Below are positions 25,294 through 33,636 of a stretch of DNA of 64,000 bases, piece by piece; the first letter of the stretch is position 1, and each line of letters starts with the position of its first letter. The notes beneath the pieces were generated by a model. It saw only the letters and a program-made list of their open reading frames with translations, did not search any database and was not told the DNA's origin. The translations under genes were made by a program, and so were the position numbers. The stretch is from Selenomonadaceae bacterium (GTDB lineage: Bacteria > Bacillota > Negativicutes > Selenomonadales > Selenomonadaceae): contig JAFXQM010000013.1 of NCBI GenBank assembly GCA_017527075.1, forward strand, positions 1 to 64,000, given 5' to 3'.

Positions 25294-26638
25294 GCAGTTC
25301 GTCGCGCCTGGCCTCCATTAATCTTTTGTCTCCGCGAGATTCGACGTTGAGGCGGATGTAAGGCTCGGTTTGAGAGCCGCGCAGATTGAAACGCCAGTCG
25401 CGAAATTCAATGCTGAGCCCGTCGATGTGGTCGACAGTGCCTGCCCTGCCGTAGATTTTTTCCACGCGCGCCATAATCTCTTTGACTTTTTCGACGCTTG
25501 AAACTCTTGTGTTAATTTCGCCGCTGATGGGATAATACATAATCATTGTGTTGACGAGAGCCGAGAGCGGGGATTTACTTTTGCTCAAAAGTTCCAAGAC
25601 GAGCAGCCAAGGAATCATGCCGCTGTCGCAGAAGTAGAAATCGCGGAAGTAGTGATGAGAAGACATTTCGCCGCCATAGACGGCATTTTCGGCGCGCATG
25701 AGTTCTTTGATGTAGACGTGACCCGAACGACACACCAGAGCCTTGCCGCCGAATTTTTTTGCAATGTCGATAGTGTTCCAAATGGCGCGCGGGTCGCAGA
25801 TAATTTTCGCGCCGCGATTTTTTTTGAGGAAAGCCTCGGCAAGAAGCCCGACCATGTAGTAGCCCTCGATGAAGTTGCCGCGTTCGTCGAACAAGAAGCA
25901 ACGGTCAAAATCTCCGTCGAAAGCAATGCCGCAAGCCGCGCCGCTTTGCACGACAGCCGCCGAAGTTTCTGCGCGGGCGTTTTGGAGCAGGGGATTGGGC
26001 ACGCCGTTCGGGAAGTAGCCGTTGGTGTTGTTGTGAACTTTGACGATATCGAAGGGCAAAAATTTCTCCAGCTCGTTGATAACGGGACCCGCCGCGCCGT
26101 TGCCGGTGTTGATGACGATTTTGAACGGCTTGAGGTTTTTTACGTCAACGTAGGAGAGAATGCATTTGATGTAATCGGGCTGAATATCGATTCGGCGGAC
26201 GGTGCCCGTTGCTTTGCGGAAAGACCAATCGCGAGCCTCGTCCTCGACAGCCGCCTTGACTGCCAGCAGACCGCTCTTGGGCGCGACGGGGCGCACACCT
26301 TTGCCGACGAATTTCATGCCGTTGTATTCCTTCGGGTTATGGGAAGCGGTAATCATAATGCCGCCGTCGAAATCGTGAAAACCCGTGGCGAAGTAAATCA
26401 TTTCTGTGCCGCACTGCCCGATGTCGAAAACGTCTGCGCCGGATTCGGTCAGCCCGCGGGAGAGCGCGTCGAAGAGAGTGGGACCCGACAGGCGAATATC
26501 ATGCCCGACGGCGATTTTTTTTGCGCCGAAAATTTCGGGGAAAACTCTGCCGACGCGATAGGCGAGCTCCTGATTTATGCTTTCGGGATAGACGCCGCGA
26601 ATATCGTAGGCACCGAAGCCGGAGGTGTTTATCGCCAT
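25274..26638 (-). CDS. manB: Phosphomannomutase/phosphoglucomutase
   Basis: A 454-residue alpha-D-phosphohexomutase of the AlgC/ManB type, interconverting mannose-6-P and mannose-1-P (and glucose phosphates). Motifs: YDIRG near residue 11, phosphoserine loop TASHNP near 97-102, metal loop DGDFDRC near 243, sugar loop GGEMSSH near 325 and phosphate site RGSQTEPYIRL near 426. Mannose-1-P leads to GDP-mannose, the substrate of gmd at 62302, so the two may serve the same surface glycan. First gene of the manB-HTH-pgm-pgi unit; ATG with GGAGG. Confidence 0.92.
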   Translation of the reverse strand: MAINTSGFGAYDIRGVYPESINQELAYRVGRVFPEIFGAKKIAVGHDIRLSGPTLFDALSRGLTESGADVFDIGQCGTEMIYFATGFHDFDGGIMITASHNPKEYNGMKFVGKGVRPVAPKSGLLAVKAAVEDEARDWSFRKATGTVRRIDIQPDYIKCILSYVDVKNLKPFKIVINTGNGAAGPVINELEKFLPFDIVKVHNNTNGYFPNGVPNPLLQNARAETSAAVVQSGAACGIAFDGDFDRCFLFDERGNFIEGYYMVGLLAEAFLKKNRGAKIICDPRAIWNTIDIAKKFGGKALVCRSGHVYIKELMRAENAVYGGEMSSHHYFRDFYFCDSGMIPWLLVLELLSKSKSPLSALVNTMIMYYPISGEINTRVSSVEKVKEIMARVEKIYGRAGTVDHIDGLSIEFRDWRFNLRGSQTEPYIRLNVESRGDKRLMEARRDELLAVIRA

Positions 26639-26767
26639 GTCTGCAGCCTCCTTTGAAATGAATTACTTAATTTTATATTCTAGACGCGCGGCATTTCCCC
26701 TGCCGAATCTGCAGAAAAATTTTTTTCAACTCCTAACTCCTTAAGCTTCAACTTGAACAAAAAAATA

Positions 26768-26796
26768 TTGCGGCATAAAAATTTTTTGTGTAAAAT
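26768..26796 (+). promoter_or_regulatory. Promoter of rph
   Basis: TTGCGG (26768-26773), 17-nt spacer, TAAAAT (26791-26796). Confidence 0.5.
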
Positions 26797-26832
26797 GTAC
26801 AAGTCATTCGCCGGACGACTGGAGGTGAGAGC

Positions 26833-27570
26833 TTGCGAATTGACAGACGGCGAGCGAATGAAATGCGCGAAGTTTTTTTGGAGCGGCGGGCGCAAAAATA
26901 TCCTGCGGGCTCTGCGCTGATTGAAGTCGGCAACACAAAAGTTTTGTGCGCGGCGACGATAGAAGACAAAGTTCCGACGTTTTTGAAGGGGACGGGCACG
27001 GGCTGGCTGAGCGCGGAGTATTCGATGTTGCCCGGTTCGTCGGCGGAAAGAATTCCTCGCGAGCGGGCAAAAATCGGCGGGCGCACGGCGGAGATTCAGC
27101 GGCTAATCGGGCGGGCGTTGCGGGCGGTCACGGATTTGACGGCACTGGGCGAGCGTTCAATAATCATTGACTGCGATGTCATTCAGGCGGACGGCGGCAC
27201 GCGCACGGCTTCGATAACGGGGGCATTCGTGGCACTGGTGGAGGCCTGCGAGACGATTTACAAAGTGGGCGACGTTTTCCCCGTGAAAGATTTTGTCGCG
27301 GCGATTTCGGTCGGCATTACCGAGGGCGGCGAAAAAATTTTGGATTTGTGTTACGCGGAAGATTCGGCGGCGGCGGCGGATTGCAACGTGGTGATGACGG
27401 GCGCGGGCTCCCTCGTGGAAGTGCAGATAACCGCGGAGAAAAATCCGTTCACGCGCGCGCAACTCAATGAACTTTTGGATTTGGCGCAGGGCGGTATCGA
27501 CGAATTGATTTCCCTGCAGAAAGACGCGCTCGGCAGAGAATTGGTTTGGCGCGTCGGCAGAGTGGGATGA
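26833..27570 (+). CDS. rph: Ribonuclease PH
   Basis: A phosphorolytic 3'-5' exoribonuclease that trims tRNA 3' ends. The 245-residue length fits. Seen: ANEMREV in the N-terminus, a [13 protein letters not shown] strand, the [15 protein letters not shown] motif, [23 protein letters not shown] with the phosphate-binding Arg, and [18 protein letters not shown]. The start is TTG 26833 with GGAGGTGA upstream. It is followed by element E2 and then rdgB, the usual rph-rdgB-yfcE order, so the three are likely one operon spanning the element. Confidence 0.96.
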   Translation: MRIDRRRANEMREVFLERRAQKYPAGSALIEVGNTKVLCAATIEDKVPTFLKGTGTGWLSAEYSMLPGSSAERIPRERAKIGGRTAEIQRLIGRALRAVTDLTALGERSIIIDCDVIQADGGTRTASITGAFVALVEACETIYKVGDVFPVKDFVAAISVGITEGGEKILDLCYAEDSAAAADCNVVMTGAGSLVEVQITAEKNPFTRAQLNELLDLAQGGIDELISLQKDALGRELVWRVGRVG

Positions 27571-27574
27571 GTTG

Positions 27575-27774
27575 CCCTTTCGTTGGTTAAGCAAAAGGAC
27601 ACAAAGTCAACTGAGTCTGCCGCGGGCTCGTCGCTTCGATTGGGCGTGAAAAAGTTTTTTGTCTGTTGAACCTTACTTTTCTTTTGCGTTGCGGTCATCG
27701 TGACGCCTGAAAGCAAACCCGTTGGATGCAACGTCACGTTGCCGCGGCGCGGTCGTCATCCTTGACGGCCTCAA
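27575..27774 (-). repeat. Dispersed structured intergenic element, copy E2
   Basis: Begins 5 nt after the rph stop with D2 hairpin (CCTTT/AAAGG type), has one arm of stem C only (CTTACTTTTCTTTTG), a CAACGTCAC segment shared with E4, and ends with stem A (GGCCGTCA/TGACGGCC) about 60 nt before rdgB. The A end faces the start of rdgB. Confidence 0.75.
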
Positions 27775-27776
27775 CT

Positions 27777-27813
27777 TCCCCAACTCCTAAATCCTAACTC
27801 CTAAATCCTAACT
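27777..27813. repeat. CTCCTAA/TCCTAAA heptamer repeat before rdgB
   Basis: Four tandem units of the AACTCCTAAATCCT type lie between element E2 and the rdgB ribosome site. Confidence 0.8.
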
Positions 27814-27831
27814 GAAGAGGAGGGTTGCTTG

Positions 27832-28425
27832 ATGAAAAAAATTGTGCTCGCGTCGAAGAACTCGGATAAAGTCAAAGAAATGCGCCTCGTCCTCAAAGAT
27901 TTGCCGCTCGAAATTTTATCGCTCGCCGACTTCGCCGACTTGCCCGACGCCGTGGAGGACGGCTCCACCTTCGAAGAGAATGCACTCATCAAAGCAAAAT
28001 TTTTCCGTGAGCAAACGGGGCTGGCGTGCTTGGCTGACGATTCGGGCTTGGAGGTCGACGCGCTCGGCGGACTGCCCGGCGTTCACTCGGCACGATTCGC
28101 GGGCTACCACGCCGACGACTTGACCAATAACAAAAAACTTCTCGACGAGTTGAAAAAAATCGGCGTCGAAGAATCGGCGGCGGATTATCGGTGTGCGCTG
28201 GCGTTCGTGGACACCGACGGCACCGTCCTGCTGTCCGAAGGAAAAATCCTCGGCAAAATAAAAATCGTCGCGCGCGGCACCGGCGGCTTCGGTTACGACC
28301 CCTACTTCTACCTCGACGACGAACACACCATGGCTCAGCTGCCCGTCGACGAGAAAAATAAAATCAGCCACAGAGGCGCGGCTCTCAAGGAGATGATTCT
28401 AAAGTTGAAAGAAATTTTTTCATAA
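27832..28425 (+). CDS. rdgB: XTP/dITP diphosphatase (RdgB/HAM1)
   Basis: Hydrolyses non-canonical purine NTPs (XTP, ITP, dITP) to monophosphates, keeping them out of DNA and RNA. The 197-residue protein has the N-terminal LASKNSDKVKEMR, FEENALIKAKF, the ADDSGLEVDALGG catalytic loop near residue 68, GVHSARFAG, GGFGYDPYF and the C-terminal ISHRGAALK. ATG 27832 is preferred over the TTG just before it (GGAGGG 8 nt upstream). Part of the rph-rdgB-yfcE group. Confidence 0.96.
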   Translation: MKKIVLASKNSDKVKEMRLVLKDLPLEILSLADFADLPDAVEDGSTFEENALIKAKFFREQTGLACLADDSGLEVDALGGLPGVHSARFAGYHADDLTNNKKLLDELKKIGVEESAADYRCALAFVDTDGTVLLSEGKILGKIKIVARGTGGFGYDPYFYLDDEHTMAQLPVDEKNKISHRGAALKEMILKLKEIFS

Positions 28426-28479
28426 GGTTTTATACACACGAAAGGAGGAAGTCGCACATAAATCTGCGCGGCACTCGAC

Positions 28480-28968
28480 GTGAAAAAGATTGGACTCATA
28501 AGCGACACTCACGGGAATTGGTCGTCGATAGACCAGGCGGTGAGTATCGCGCAGAACATGGACATGTGGCTGCACATGGGCGACTGCACACCCGACGCCG
28601 AATACCTGCAGTCACTGGTAGACGTTCCTGTTTACGGCGTGGCGGGCAATTGCGATTGGCCGACGCCCAACATTTTATACGAGAGAATTATTGACGTCGA
28701 AGACCACAGAATTTTTATCACGCACGGTCACAATTACGGCGTCCGTTACACCCAAGAATTTATAATGGAAGCGGCGGAGTCGCAGAACGCAGACATTGCA
28801 GTTTACGGACACACGCACATCGTCGAATACCTCATCGGACCGCCCGTCATCTTGAATCCGGGCAGTGCCTCCCGCCCGCGCGACGATACTCGCGGCTCAT
28901 TCATGACCATGGAACTTGAAAGCGGCACCGACCCGCGAATCACCGTCGTGCGCATGAAGCTCCGCTGA
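28480..28968 (+). CDS. YfcE-family metallophosphoesterase
   Basis: A 162-residue phosphodiesterase of the MJ0936/YfcE family with two metal ions. Seen: DTHGN (9-13), GDC near 38-40, GNCD near 57, a THGH pair near 86-89 and GHTH near 116-119, then NPGSAS and RPRD. The physiological substrate is not known for the family. GTG 28480 is the only usable start: an in-frame TAA lies just upstream, and the best ribosome site (AAAGGAGG at 28441-28448) is about 30 nt away, so initiation may be weak or depend on leader folding. It follows rdgB as in many Firmicutes. Confidence 0.9.
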   Translation: MKKIGLISDTHGNWSSIDQAVSIAQNMDMWLHMGDCTPDAEYLQSLVDVPVYGVAGNCDWPTPNILYERIIDVEDHRIFITHGHNYGVRYTQEFIMEAAESQNADIAVYGHTHIVEYLIGPPVILNPGSASRPRDDTRGSFMTMELESGTDPRITVVRMKLR

Positions 28969-29018
28969 CGAATTTAGTTAGGAGTTGCGGGAAAATTTTT
29001 CTGCGCGGCTCATTCAAT

Positions 29019-29060
29019 AAAAAAATCCCTCGCTCACTCGGAACGGGGGATTTTCTTTTT
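29019..29060. terminator. Bidirectional terminator
   Basis: AAAATCCC/GGGATTTT stem with T runs on both sides, between the convergent yfcE-like and ktrA genes. Confidence 0.75.
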
Positions 29061-29105
29061 AATTAGGAATGAGGAATTAGGAATGAAACTCCTAAATCCT
29101 AATCA
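29061..29105. repeat. Inverted heptamer cluster after ktrA
   Basis: AATTAGGAATGAGGAATTAGGA faces CTCCTAAATCCTAA, so the cluster is self-complementary; it touches the ktrA stop codon. Confidence 0.75.
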
Positions 29106-29106
29106 C

Positions 29107-29763
29107 TCAGTTCATCGCGCGCTCGAATTTCATCAGCGAATCGGTCTTCCCGACGACAAAAATTTCTTCGCCCGCCGTGAAGACGTGATTGGGCGGCGGC
29201 GGCACGAGTACTTCCTCGCCGCTGCCTATCGCGATTACGTTCACGTCATGCTCGCCGCGCAAATTCGCCTCGATTAAATTTTTCCCGACGAGTTTCTTCG
29301 GCATTTTCAGACTCAAGACGCCGATATCCTTGTCAATCTCTTTCAAGTCCGAAGAATTTTTTGAAACCAATTTCCTTGCCAGATGCCGCGCCGTGTCCCG
29401 CTCCGAAAAAATTATTTCCGTCGCGCCCAATTTCTTTGCCATCTTTGCGTGCCGCTCGTCTATCGCCTTGACGATTATTTCTCTGACTTTGAATTCCTTG
29501 CAGAGCATTGTCGCCATCAAACTCGCTTCCAAACTTTTCGACGCGATTATCACCACGTCAAAATCTGAAATGCCGACCTCATTTAGTGCGTGCGCGTCGC
29601 GAACGTCAAAGCTTACGACTTGGGTCAAGCTCCCCGCCAGCTCCGTCACAATATTTTCGTCCTTGTCCACGCCCAAGACGTTGTACCCGAGTTCCTCCAG
29701 CGTCAAAGCGACGTTGCGCCCGAATCTGCCCAAGCCGAACACCGCAAAATTTTTTTTCTCCAT
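29107..29763 (-). CDS. ktrA: Potassium uptake regulatory subunit KtrA/TrkA
   Basis: A cytosolic 218-residue RCK protein that gates the KtrB K+ channel-like transporter in response to nucleotides. The N-terminal RCK_N Rossmann fold has FGLGRFGRN near residues 9-17 and the conserved acidic end of strand 2 (GVDKDE). The RCK_C domain occupies about 135-218. The longer upstream frame overlaps ktrB; ATG 29763 is chosen because the fold begins there and GAGG precedes it. The gap to ktrB is 8 nt, so it is one operon in the order ktrB-ktrA. Confidence 0.95.
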   Translation of the reverse strand: MEKKNFAVFGLGRFGRNVALTLEELGYNVLGVDKDENIVTELAGSLTQVVSFDVRDAHALNEVGISDFDVVIIASKSLEASLMATMLCKEFKVREIIVKAIDERHAKMAKKLGATEIIFSERDTARHLARKLVSKNSSDLKEIDKDIGVLSLKMPKKLVGKNLIEANLRGEHDVNVIAIGSGEEVLVPPPPNHVFTAGEEIFVVGKTDSLMKFERAMN

Positions 29764-29771
29764 ATTTATCC

Positions 29772-31115
29772 TCAACCTATCATGATGTCTTCCTTCGGAT
29801 ATTTTATCCGAGTTTCTTTTTGCGCGAGCAATGAAAGCATGAACGTCATGATTCCGACCCTGCCGACGAACATGGTTAAAGCCAAAACCAATTTGCCCCA
29901 CATGCTCCACTGCAAAGTTATTCCGATACCCATGCCGACCGTGCCGAAGCCCGAAACCGTCTCGAAGATGACTTCCTCCAGCTCATGGACTTCGCCGTCA
30001 ATCGCCGATAAAATTATTCCCGCCGCCACAACCCAAATCGTGCCCATGGTAAAAATTGCAAAGGCTTGGTCGCGCAGCTCACGGCTTATCTTCCGCCCGA
30101 AGATTGTAATTTCACTCTTGCCGCGGAAGACCGCCCACATGGATTGCAGGATTACAAAAAAAGTCGTGGCCTTTATGCCGCCGCCCGTCGACAGAGGACT
30201 CGCTCCGATGAACATCAAAATTATCATCACCAGCTGAGAGATTTGCTCCGCCTGCGCCAAGTCATAAGAATTGAAACCCGCCGTCCGGCACGAAACCGAC
30301 GTGAAGCACGCGTTGGCCAGTTGCGCGGGAATGCTCAAGTTGCCGACCGTCGACGGATTGTAATACTCCACGCCGAAAAGTAAAATCGTCCCGACAAAAA
30401 TCAGCGCGAGATTCATCACGATAACAATTTTCGTGTGCAGAGAATATTGCCGCCAAAATTTTTTGTTGATGACGTCGTTCATGACCGTGAAGCCGATTCC
30501 GCCCAAAATTATCAGCAGGGCGATACACGCCATGAGAAAATAATCTTCGTTGCGCTTGCAGAGGCTGTCGTAGTTCCCGAACAAATCGAAGCCCGCGTTG
30601 CAGAACGCCGAGACCGAATGAAAAATTCCGTAGCCGACAGCCTTCCAGCCGAATTCGGGGTAGAAGTGCGCGGCGAGCACCACCGCGAAAAAAAATTCAA
30701 TCGTGAGCGTGTACTTAATCATGCGGCGAATCAATTCCATGAGCCCCGCCTGCCCGCCTTGGTTGAGCGATTCTTGCAAGACCAAACTTTCGCGCAGCCG
30801 GAAACGGTAGCCCATGGTGTGCACCGCCAGCGTCGCCAAAGTCATGATTCCGAGCCCGCCGACTTGAATCAACATGAGCATGACGATTGTCCCGAAAGTC
30901 GTTAAGTCGTTGTGAATGTCCACGACCGTCAAGCCCGTCACGCACGAAGCGGACGTCGACACGAACAGCGCGTCAATCCACGTCAGCCCCTGATGATTCG
31001 TCGTGCTTATCGGCAACATCAACAGAGCCGTGCCCAAAAGTATCATGAACAAAAAACTCAGCAAGATGATTTGCGTCGGCTTGAATCTGAAAAGTTGTTC
31101 CAAGCTTCTCGTCAA
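29772..31115 (-). CDS. ktrB: Potassium transporter membrane subunit KtrB/TrkH
   Basis: A 447-residue inner-membrane K+ transporter of the TrkH/KtrB family, with four pore-loop repeats each carrying a selectivity-filter glycine: SCVTGLTVV, FCNAGFDLF, CRTAGFNS and FGTVGMGIG. About eight to ten hydrophobic helices are evident. It takes up K+ with KtrA as gate. The start lies just right of a region containing element E3, and no promoter is obvious. Confidence 0.95.
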   Translation of the reverse strand: MTRSLEQLFRFKPTQIILLSFLFMILLGTALLMLPISTTNHQGLTWIDALFVSTSASCVTGLTVVDIHNDLTTFGTIVMLMLIQVGGLGIMTLATLAVHTMGYRFRLRESLVLQESLNQGGQAGLMELIRRMIKYTLTIEFFFAVVLAAHFYPEFGWKAVGYGIFHSVSAFCNAGFDLFGNYDSLCKRNEDYFLMACIALLIILGGIGFTVMNDVINKKFWRQYSLHTKIVIVMNLALIFVGTILLFGVEYYNPSTVGNLSIPAQLANACFTSVSCRTAGFNSYDLAQAEQISQLVMIILMFIGASPLSTGGGIKATTFFVILQSMWAVFRGKSEITIFGRKISRELRDQAFAIFTMGTIWVVAAGIILSAIDGEVHELEEVIFETVSGFGTVGMGIGITLQWSMWGKLVLALTMFVGRVGIMTFMLSLLAQKETRIKYPKEDIMIG

Positions 31116-31256
31116 ATATTTTTCCCCCTCAAAAATTTTTTTACGGCAAAATAATTTGTCACGCGGAAATAAAATCCTGCCGAAAAAATTTTTACGCTCC
31201 CAATCCCCGCGCAGGGCTTATTTTTTTTCCGCGAACGGGATATATTGGCGGCGGCT

Positions 31257-31525
31257 GTCCCCTCTTTCTCAAGAGTGGAACCGCAGAACCCGTCCTCAAT
31301 GCTTGGGCTCTTCGTGCTCTTCTGGCTGATAAATTTCTTTTGTCTGTTGAACCTTACTTTTCTTTTGCTGCGCCCAAAAGAAAAGTAAGCAAAAGAAAAG
31401 GGCGTTCGGGTCGCTCGTGGTTTGAATGTCCGCGCAACCCGTGCCCGGTGTGCGCCGGATGACGCCATCACGGCGTCAGACGCGGCGCGGCGCGCGTCCA
31501 TGCGCGCCTCTGATTCACGACTCAA
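31257..31525 (-). repeat. Dispersed structured intergenic element, copy E3
   Basis: D hairpin (GTCC-CTCTT/AAGAG-GGAAC type) at the left, full stem C (CTTACTTTTCTTTTG/CAAAAGAAAAGTAAG), stem B (GACGCC-atcac-GGCGTC) and stem A (GGCGCGCGT/ATGCGCGCC) at the right, 25 nt before the permease gene. Stem A differs in sequence from other copies but pairs fully. Confidence 0.8.
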
Positions 31526-31549
31526 AAAATTTTTCGGAGACTTTAACGG

Positions 31550-32473
31550 ATGAAAAAATATTTTTTGGCGCGGCTCGTCCAGCTCGTGCCGATTCTCTTC
31601 GGGATAACTTTCCTGACATTCGGCATGATGCAATTCACCAACGACGACGCCGTCGACATCCTTTACGAACAATCGGGCAGCGTGGCTGAAGAAGTCAAAG
31701 CCGCCAAGCGCGCCGAACTCGGACTCGACCAACCGTTCATGATTCAATACGGGCGGTGGCTCGGCTCCATGCTCACGGGCGACATGGGAAAATCTTTCAT
31801 CAGCGGCAAGCCCGTCTTTGAAATCTTCGCCGACAAATTGCCCGCGACGATTGAACTTATGCTCGTATCAATTTTGCTGACGATTTTTATCGCGACCCCG
31901 CTCGGAATTTTGGCGGCGGTCAATCAAAATCGCCCGCTCGATTATCTGATTCGCGGCTTGAGTTTCGTCGGAAATTCCATGCCGAATTTTTTCTGCGGGC
32001 TGCTGCTGATTTATTTCCTCGCGCTGAAATTAAATTTGCTGCCGATAATCGGTCAAAGCGTCGTCCTGCCCGCGCTCACGCTCACAATTTCCATGGGCGC
32101 AAAGTACACGCGACAAATCCGCGCGGTTGTCCTCGAAGAACTCGACAAGCCGTACGTCATGGGCGCAAGGAGCCGCGGCGTCGGCGAAGTCACGATTCTG
32201 ATTAAAAGCGTCCTGCGCTCGACTCTCGTCACGATTGTAACTTTGCTTGCGCTGTCGATTGGCTCGCTTTTGGGCGGTACCGCCATTGTCGAAACGATTT
32301 TTATGTGGGACGGCGTCGGCAAGATGGCTGTCGACGCGATACTCATGCGCGATTCGCCGCTGATTCAAGCTTACGTCGTGTGGATGGCGATAATTTATGT
32401 GGCGGTCAATCTCGCGGCGGATTTGCTTTACCGTTGGCTCGACCCGCGTGTTCAGTTAGGAGTTGGGAGTTAG
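31550..32473 (+). CDS. Orphan ABC permease, DppB/OppB/NikB type
   Basis: A 307-residue inner-membrane permease with six hydrophobic segments. The N-terminal RLVQLVPILFGITFLTF, the G-x-W-x-GDMGKSF segment and the cytoplasmic ATPase-contact loop (TRQIRAVVLEEL...YVMGARSRGV) are typical of peptide/nickel importers. DppC, the ATPases and a binding protein are not next to it, so it is an orphan here. The last residues and the stop (VQLGVGS-stop) are written by a TTAGGAG-type repeat, which may have replaced the original 3' end. It follows element E3. Confidence 0.88.
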   Translation: MKKYFLARLVQLVPILFGITFLTFGMMQFTNDDAVDILYEQSGSVAEEVKAAKRAELGLDQPFMIQYGRWLGSMLTGDMGKSFISGKPVFEIFADKLPATIELMLVSILLTIFIATPLGILAAVNQNRPLDYLIRGLSFVGNSMPNFFCGLLLIYFLALKLNLLPIIGQSVVLPALTLTISMGAKYTRQIRAVVLEELDKPYVMGARSRGVGEVTILIKSVLRSTLVTIVTLLALSIGSLLGGTAIVETIFMWDGVGKMAVDAILMRDSPLIQAYVVWMAIIYVAVNLAADLLYRWLDPRVQLGVGS

Positions 32474-32539
32474 TAGTGAGGAGTTTGAAGTTGAGGAAAA
32501 GATTTTAACTCCTACCTCCTACCTCCTAACTCCTAACTG
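32457..32539. repeat. Inverted heptamer cluster ending the permease gene
   Basis: GTTAGGAGTTGGGAGTTAG provides the permease stop codon; a facing set of CTCCTACCTCCTAACTCCTAA units follows after about 35 nt, so the two halves can pair. Confidence 0.85.
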
Positions 32540-32708
32540 AATCCGCCCCCGCGAGGGCAACGTGACGCATCCAACGTGCGCAGGTATTTTGGGTGAGCAA
32601 AAGAAAAAAAGGTTCAAAAATAAAAGTCATTGAACGATTCAATCGAAGAGACGATTCGCCAAAGCCTCCGTTGACTTTGCGTCCTTTTGCTTAACCAGCG
32701 AAAGGACT
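32540..32708 (+). repeat. Dispersed structured intergenic element, copy E4 (partial)
   Basis: Starts at the core CGCCCCCGCGAGG, has one arm of stem C (GAGCAAAAGAAAA), and ends with the D2 hairpin GTCCTTT/AAAGGAC. Modules A and B are missing. This is the only copy whose A side does not face a start codon. Confidence 0.7.
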
Positions 32709-32750
32709 CCCGCCGCCGATTTTTTTTGCCGGCTGAAGTCAATCTGAATA

Positions 32751-32779
32751 TTGACTGAAAGATAATGTTTTGTTACAAT
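32751..32779 (+). promoter_or_regulatory. Promoter of prpC-prkC
   Basis: TTGACT (32751-32756), 17-nt spacer, TACAAT (32774-32779), about 40 nt before the phosphatase start. Confidence 0.65.
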
Positions 32780-32821
32780 CAGCCAAAGATTCACTCGTCA
32801 GCAGCGAAGAGGTGAAAAGTT

Positions 32822-33523
32822 TTGGCGAAGATATTTCAGGCGACGCACGTTGGGAAGGTGCGATACAACAACGAAGACTCGCTGATAGTCATAGAGCCGA
32901 AAACATGCGTGGTGGCGGACGGAATGGGCGGAGCGTCGGCGGGCGAAGTCGCGAGCCAAATGTTGATTGAGACCGTGAAAAATTTTTTGGCGAAGTCACC
33001 GCAGCCTTGGAACGAAAATATTTTGGCGCAGGCGATTCTCTTGGCGAACGACAAAATTTTGAACACGGCACGCCGCCACGAAGAATATCACGGCATGGGC
33101 ACGACCGCCACGATTTTGTCGCTGGACGGGCGAACGGCTTATTCGGCGCACGTGGGCGACAGCAGAATTTATTTGTTGAGGAATAATTCTTTCCAACAGC
33201 TGACGGAAGACCATTCATACGTTGAAACTTTGGTGCGGCGCGGCGAGCTCACACAGGAAGAGGCGCGCTTCCATCCGATGAAAAATGTTTTGACGCAGGC
33301 GGTCGGCGCAATGAGCAATCTTAAAATCGACAAGGCGCGTTTTTCCGTCGAACGCGGCGATATTTTTTTACTTTGCACGGACGGCTTGACCAACATGGTT
33401 GACGACGCGAGCATTTTTAAAATTTTGCAGACCGCCGACAATCCTGCCGACGCGCTCATTGAAGCCGCTCTCGACGCGGGCGGCAGGGACAATATTTCTG
33501 TTATCGTCGCGGGAGTTGATTAG
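32822..33523 (+). CDS. prpC: PP2C-type serine/threonine phosphatase
   Basis: A 233-residue metal-dependent (PPM) phosphatase that reverses phosphorylation by the PASTA kinase encoded downstream. Motifs: RYNNEDS near residues 14-20, VVADGMGGASAG near 31-42, GTTA near 98, HVGDSRIY near 114-121, LTEDHS, CTDGL near 186 and GGRDNIS near 221. No membrane segment. TTG 32822 follows AGGTGAAAAG. First gene of the conserved prpC-prkC-rsgA order; its own promoter precedes it. Confidence 0.95.
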   Translation: MAKIFQATHVGKVRYNNEDSLIVIEPKTCVVADGMGGASAGEVASQMLIETVKNFLAKSPQPWNENILAQAILLANDKILNTARRHEEYHGMGTTATILSLDGRTAYSAHVGDSRIYLLRNNSFQQLTEDHSYVETLVRRGELTQEEARFHPMKNVLTQAVGAMSNLKIDKARFSVERGDIFLLCTDGLTNMVDDASIFKILQTADNPADALIEAALDAGGRDNISVIVAGVD

Positions 33524-33525
33524 CA

Positions 33526-33624
33526 ATGATGCGAGAAATTTTTTACTGCGCGTTAAATTTCTATCACGCCATGCGAGGCGCGATTGACTGTGCCTGCCGC
33601 ATTGCGCACGACGCGTTGACTTAA
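33526..33624 (+). CDS. Possible 32-residue ORF between prpC and prkC
   Basis: The frame starts with ATGATG 2 nt after the prpC stop and ends 12 nt before prkC, with GGGAG 10 nt upstream of the first ATG. It encodes a small Cys-, His- and Ala-containing peptide (YCALNFYHAMRGAIDCAC in part). It fills the gap neatly, which argues for translation, but I see no family. It could also be a chance frame. Confidence 0.3.
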   Translation: MMREIFYCALNFYHAMRGAIDCACRIAHDALT

Positions 33625-33636
33625 GGGGCGGGGAAA

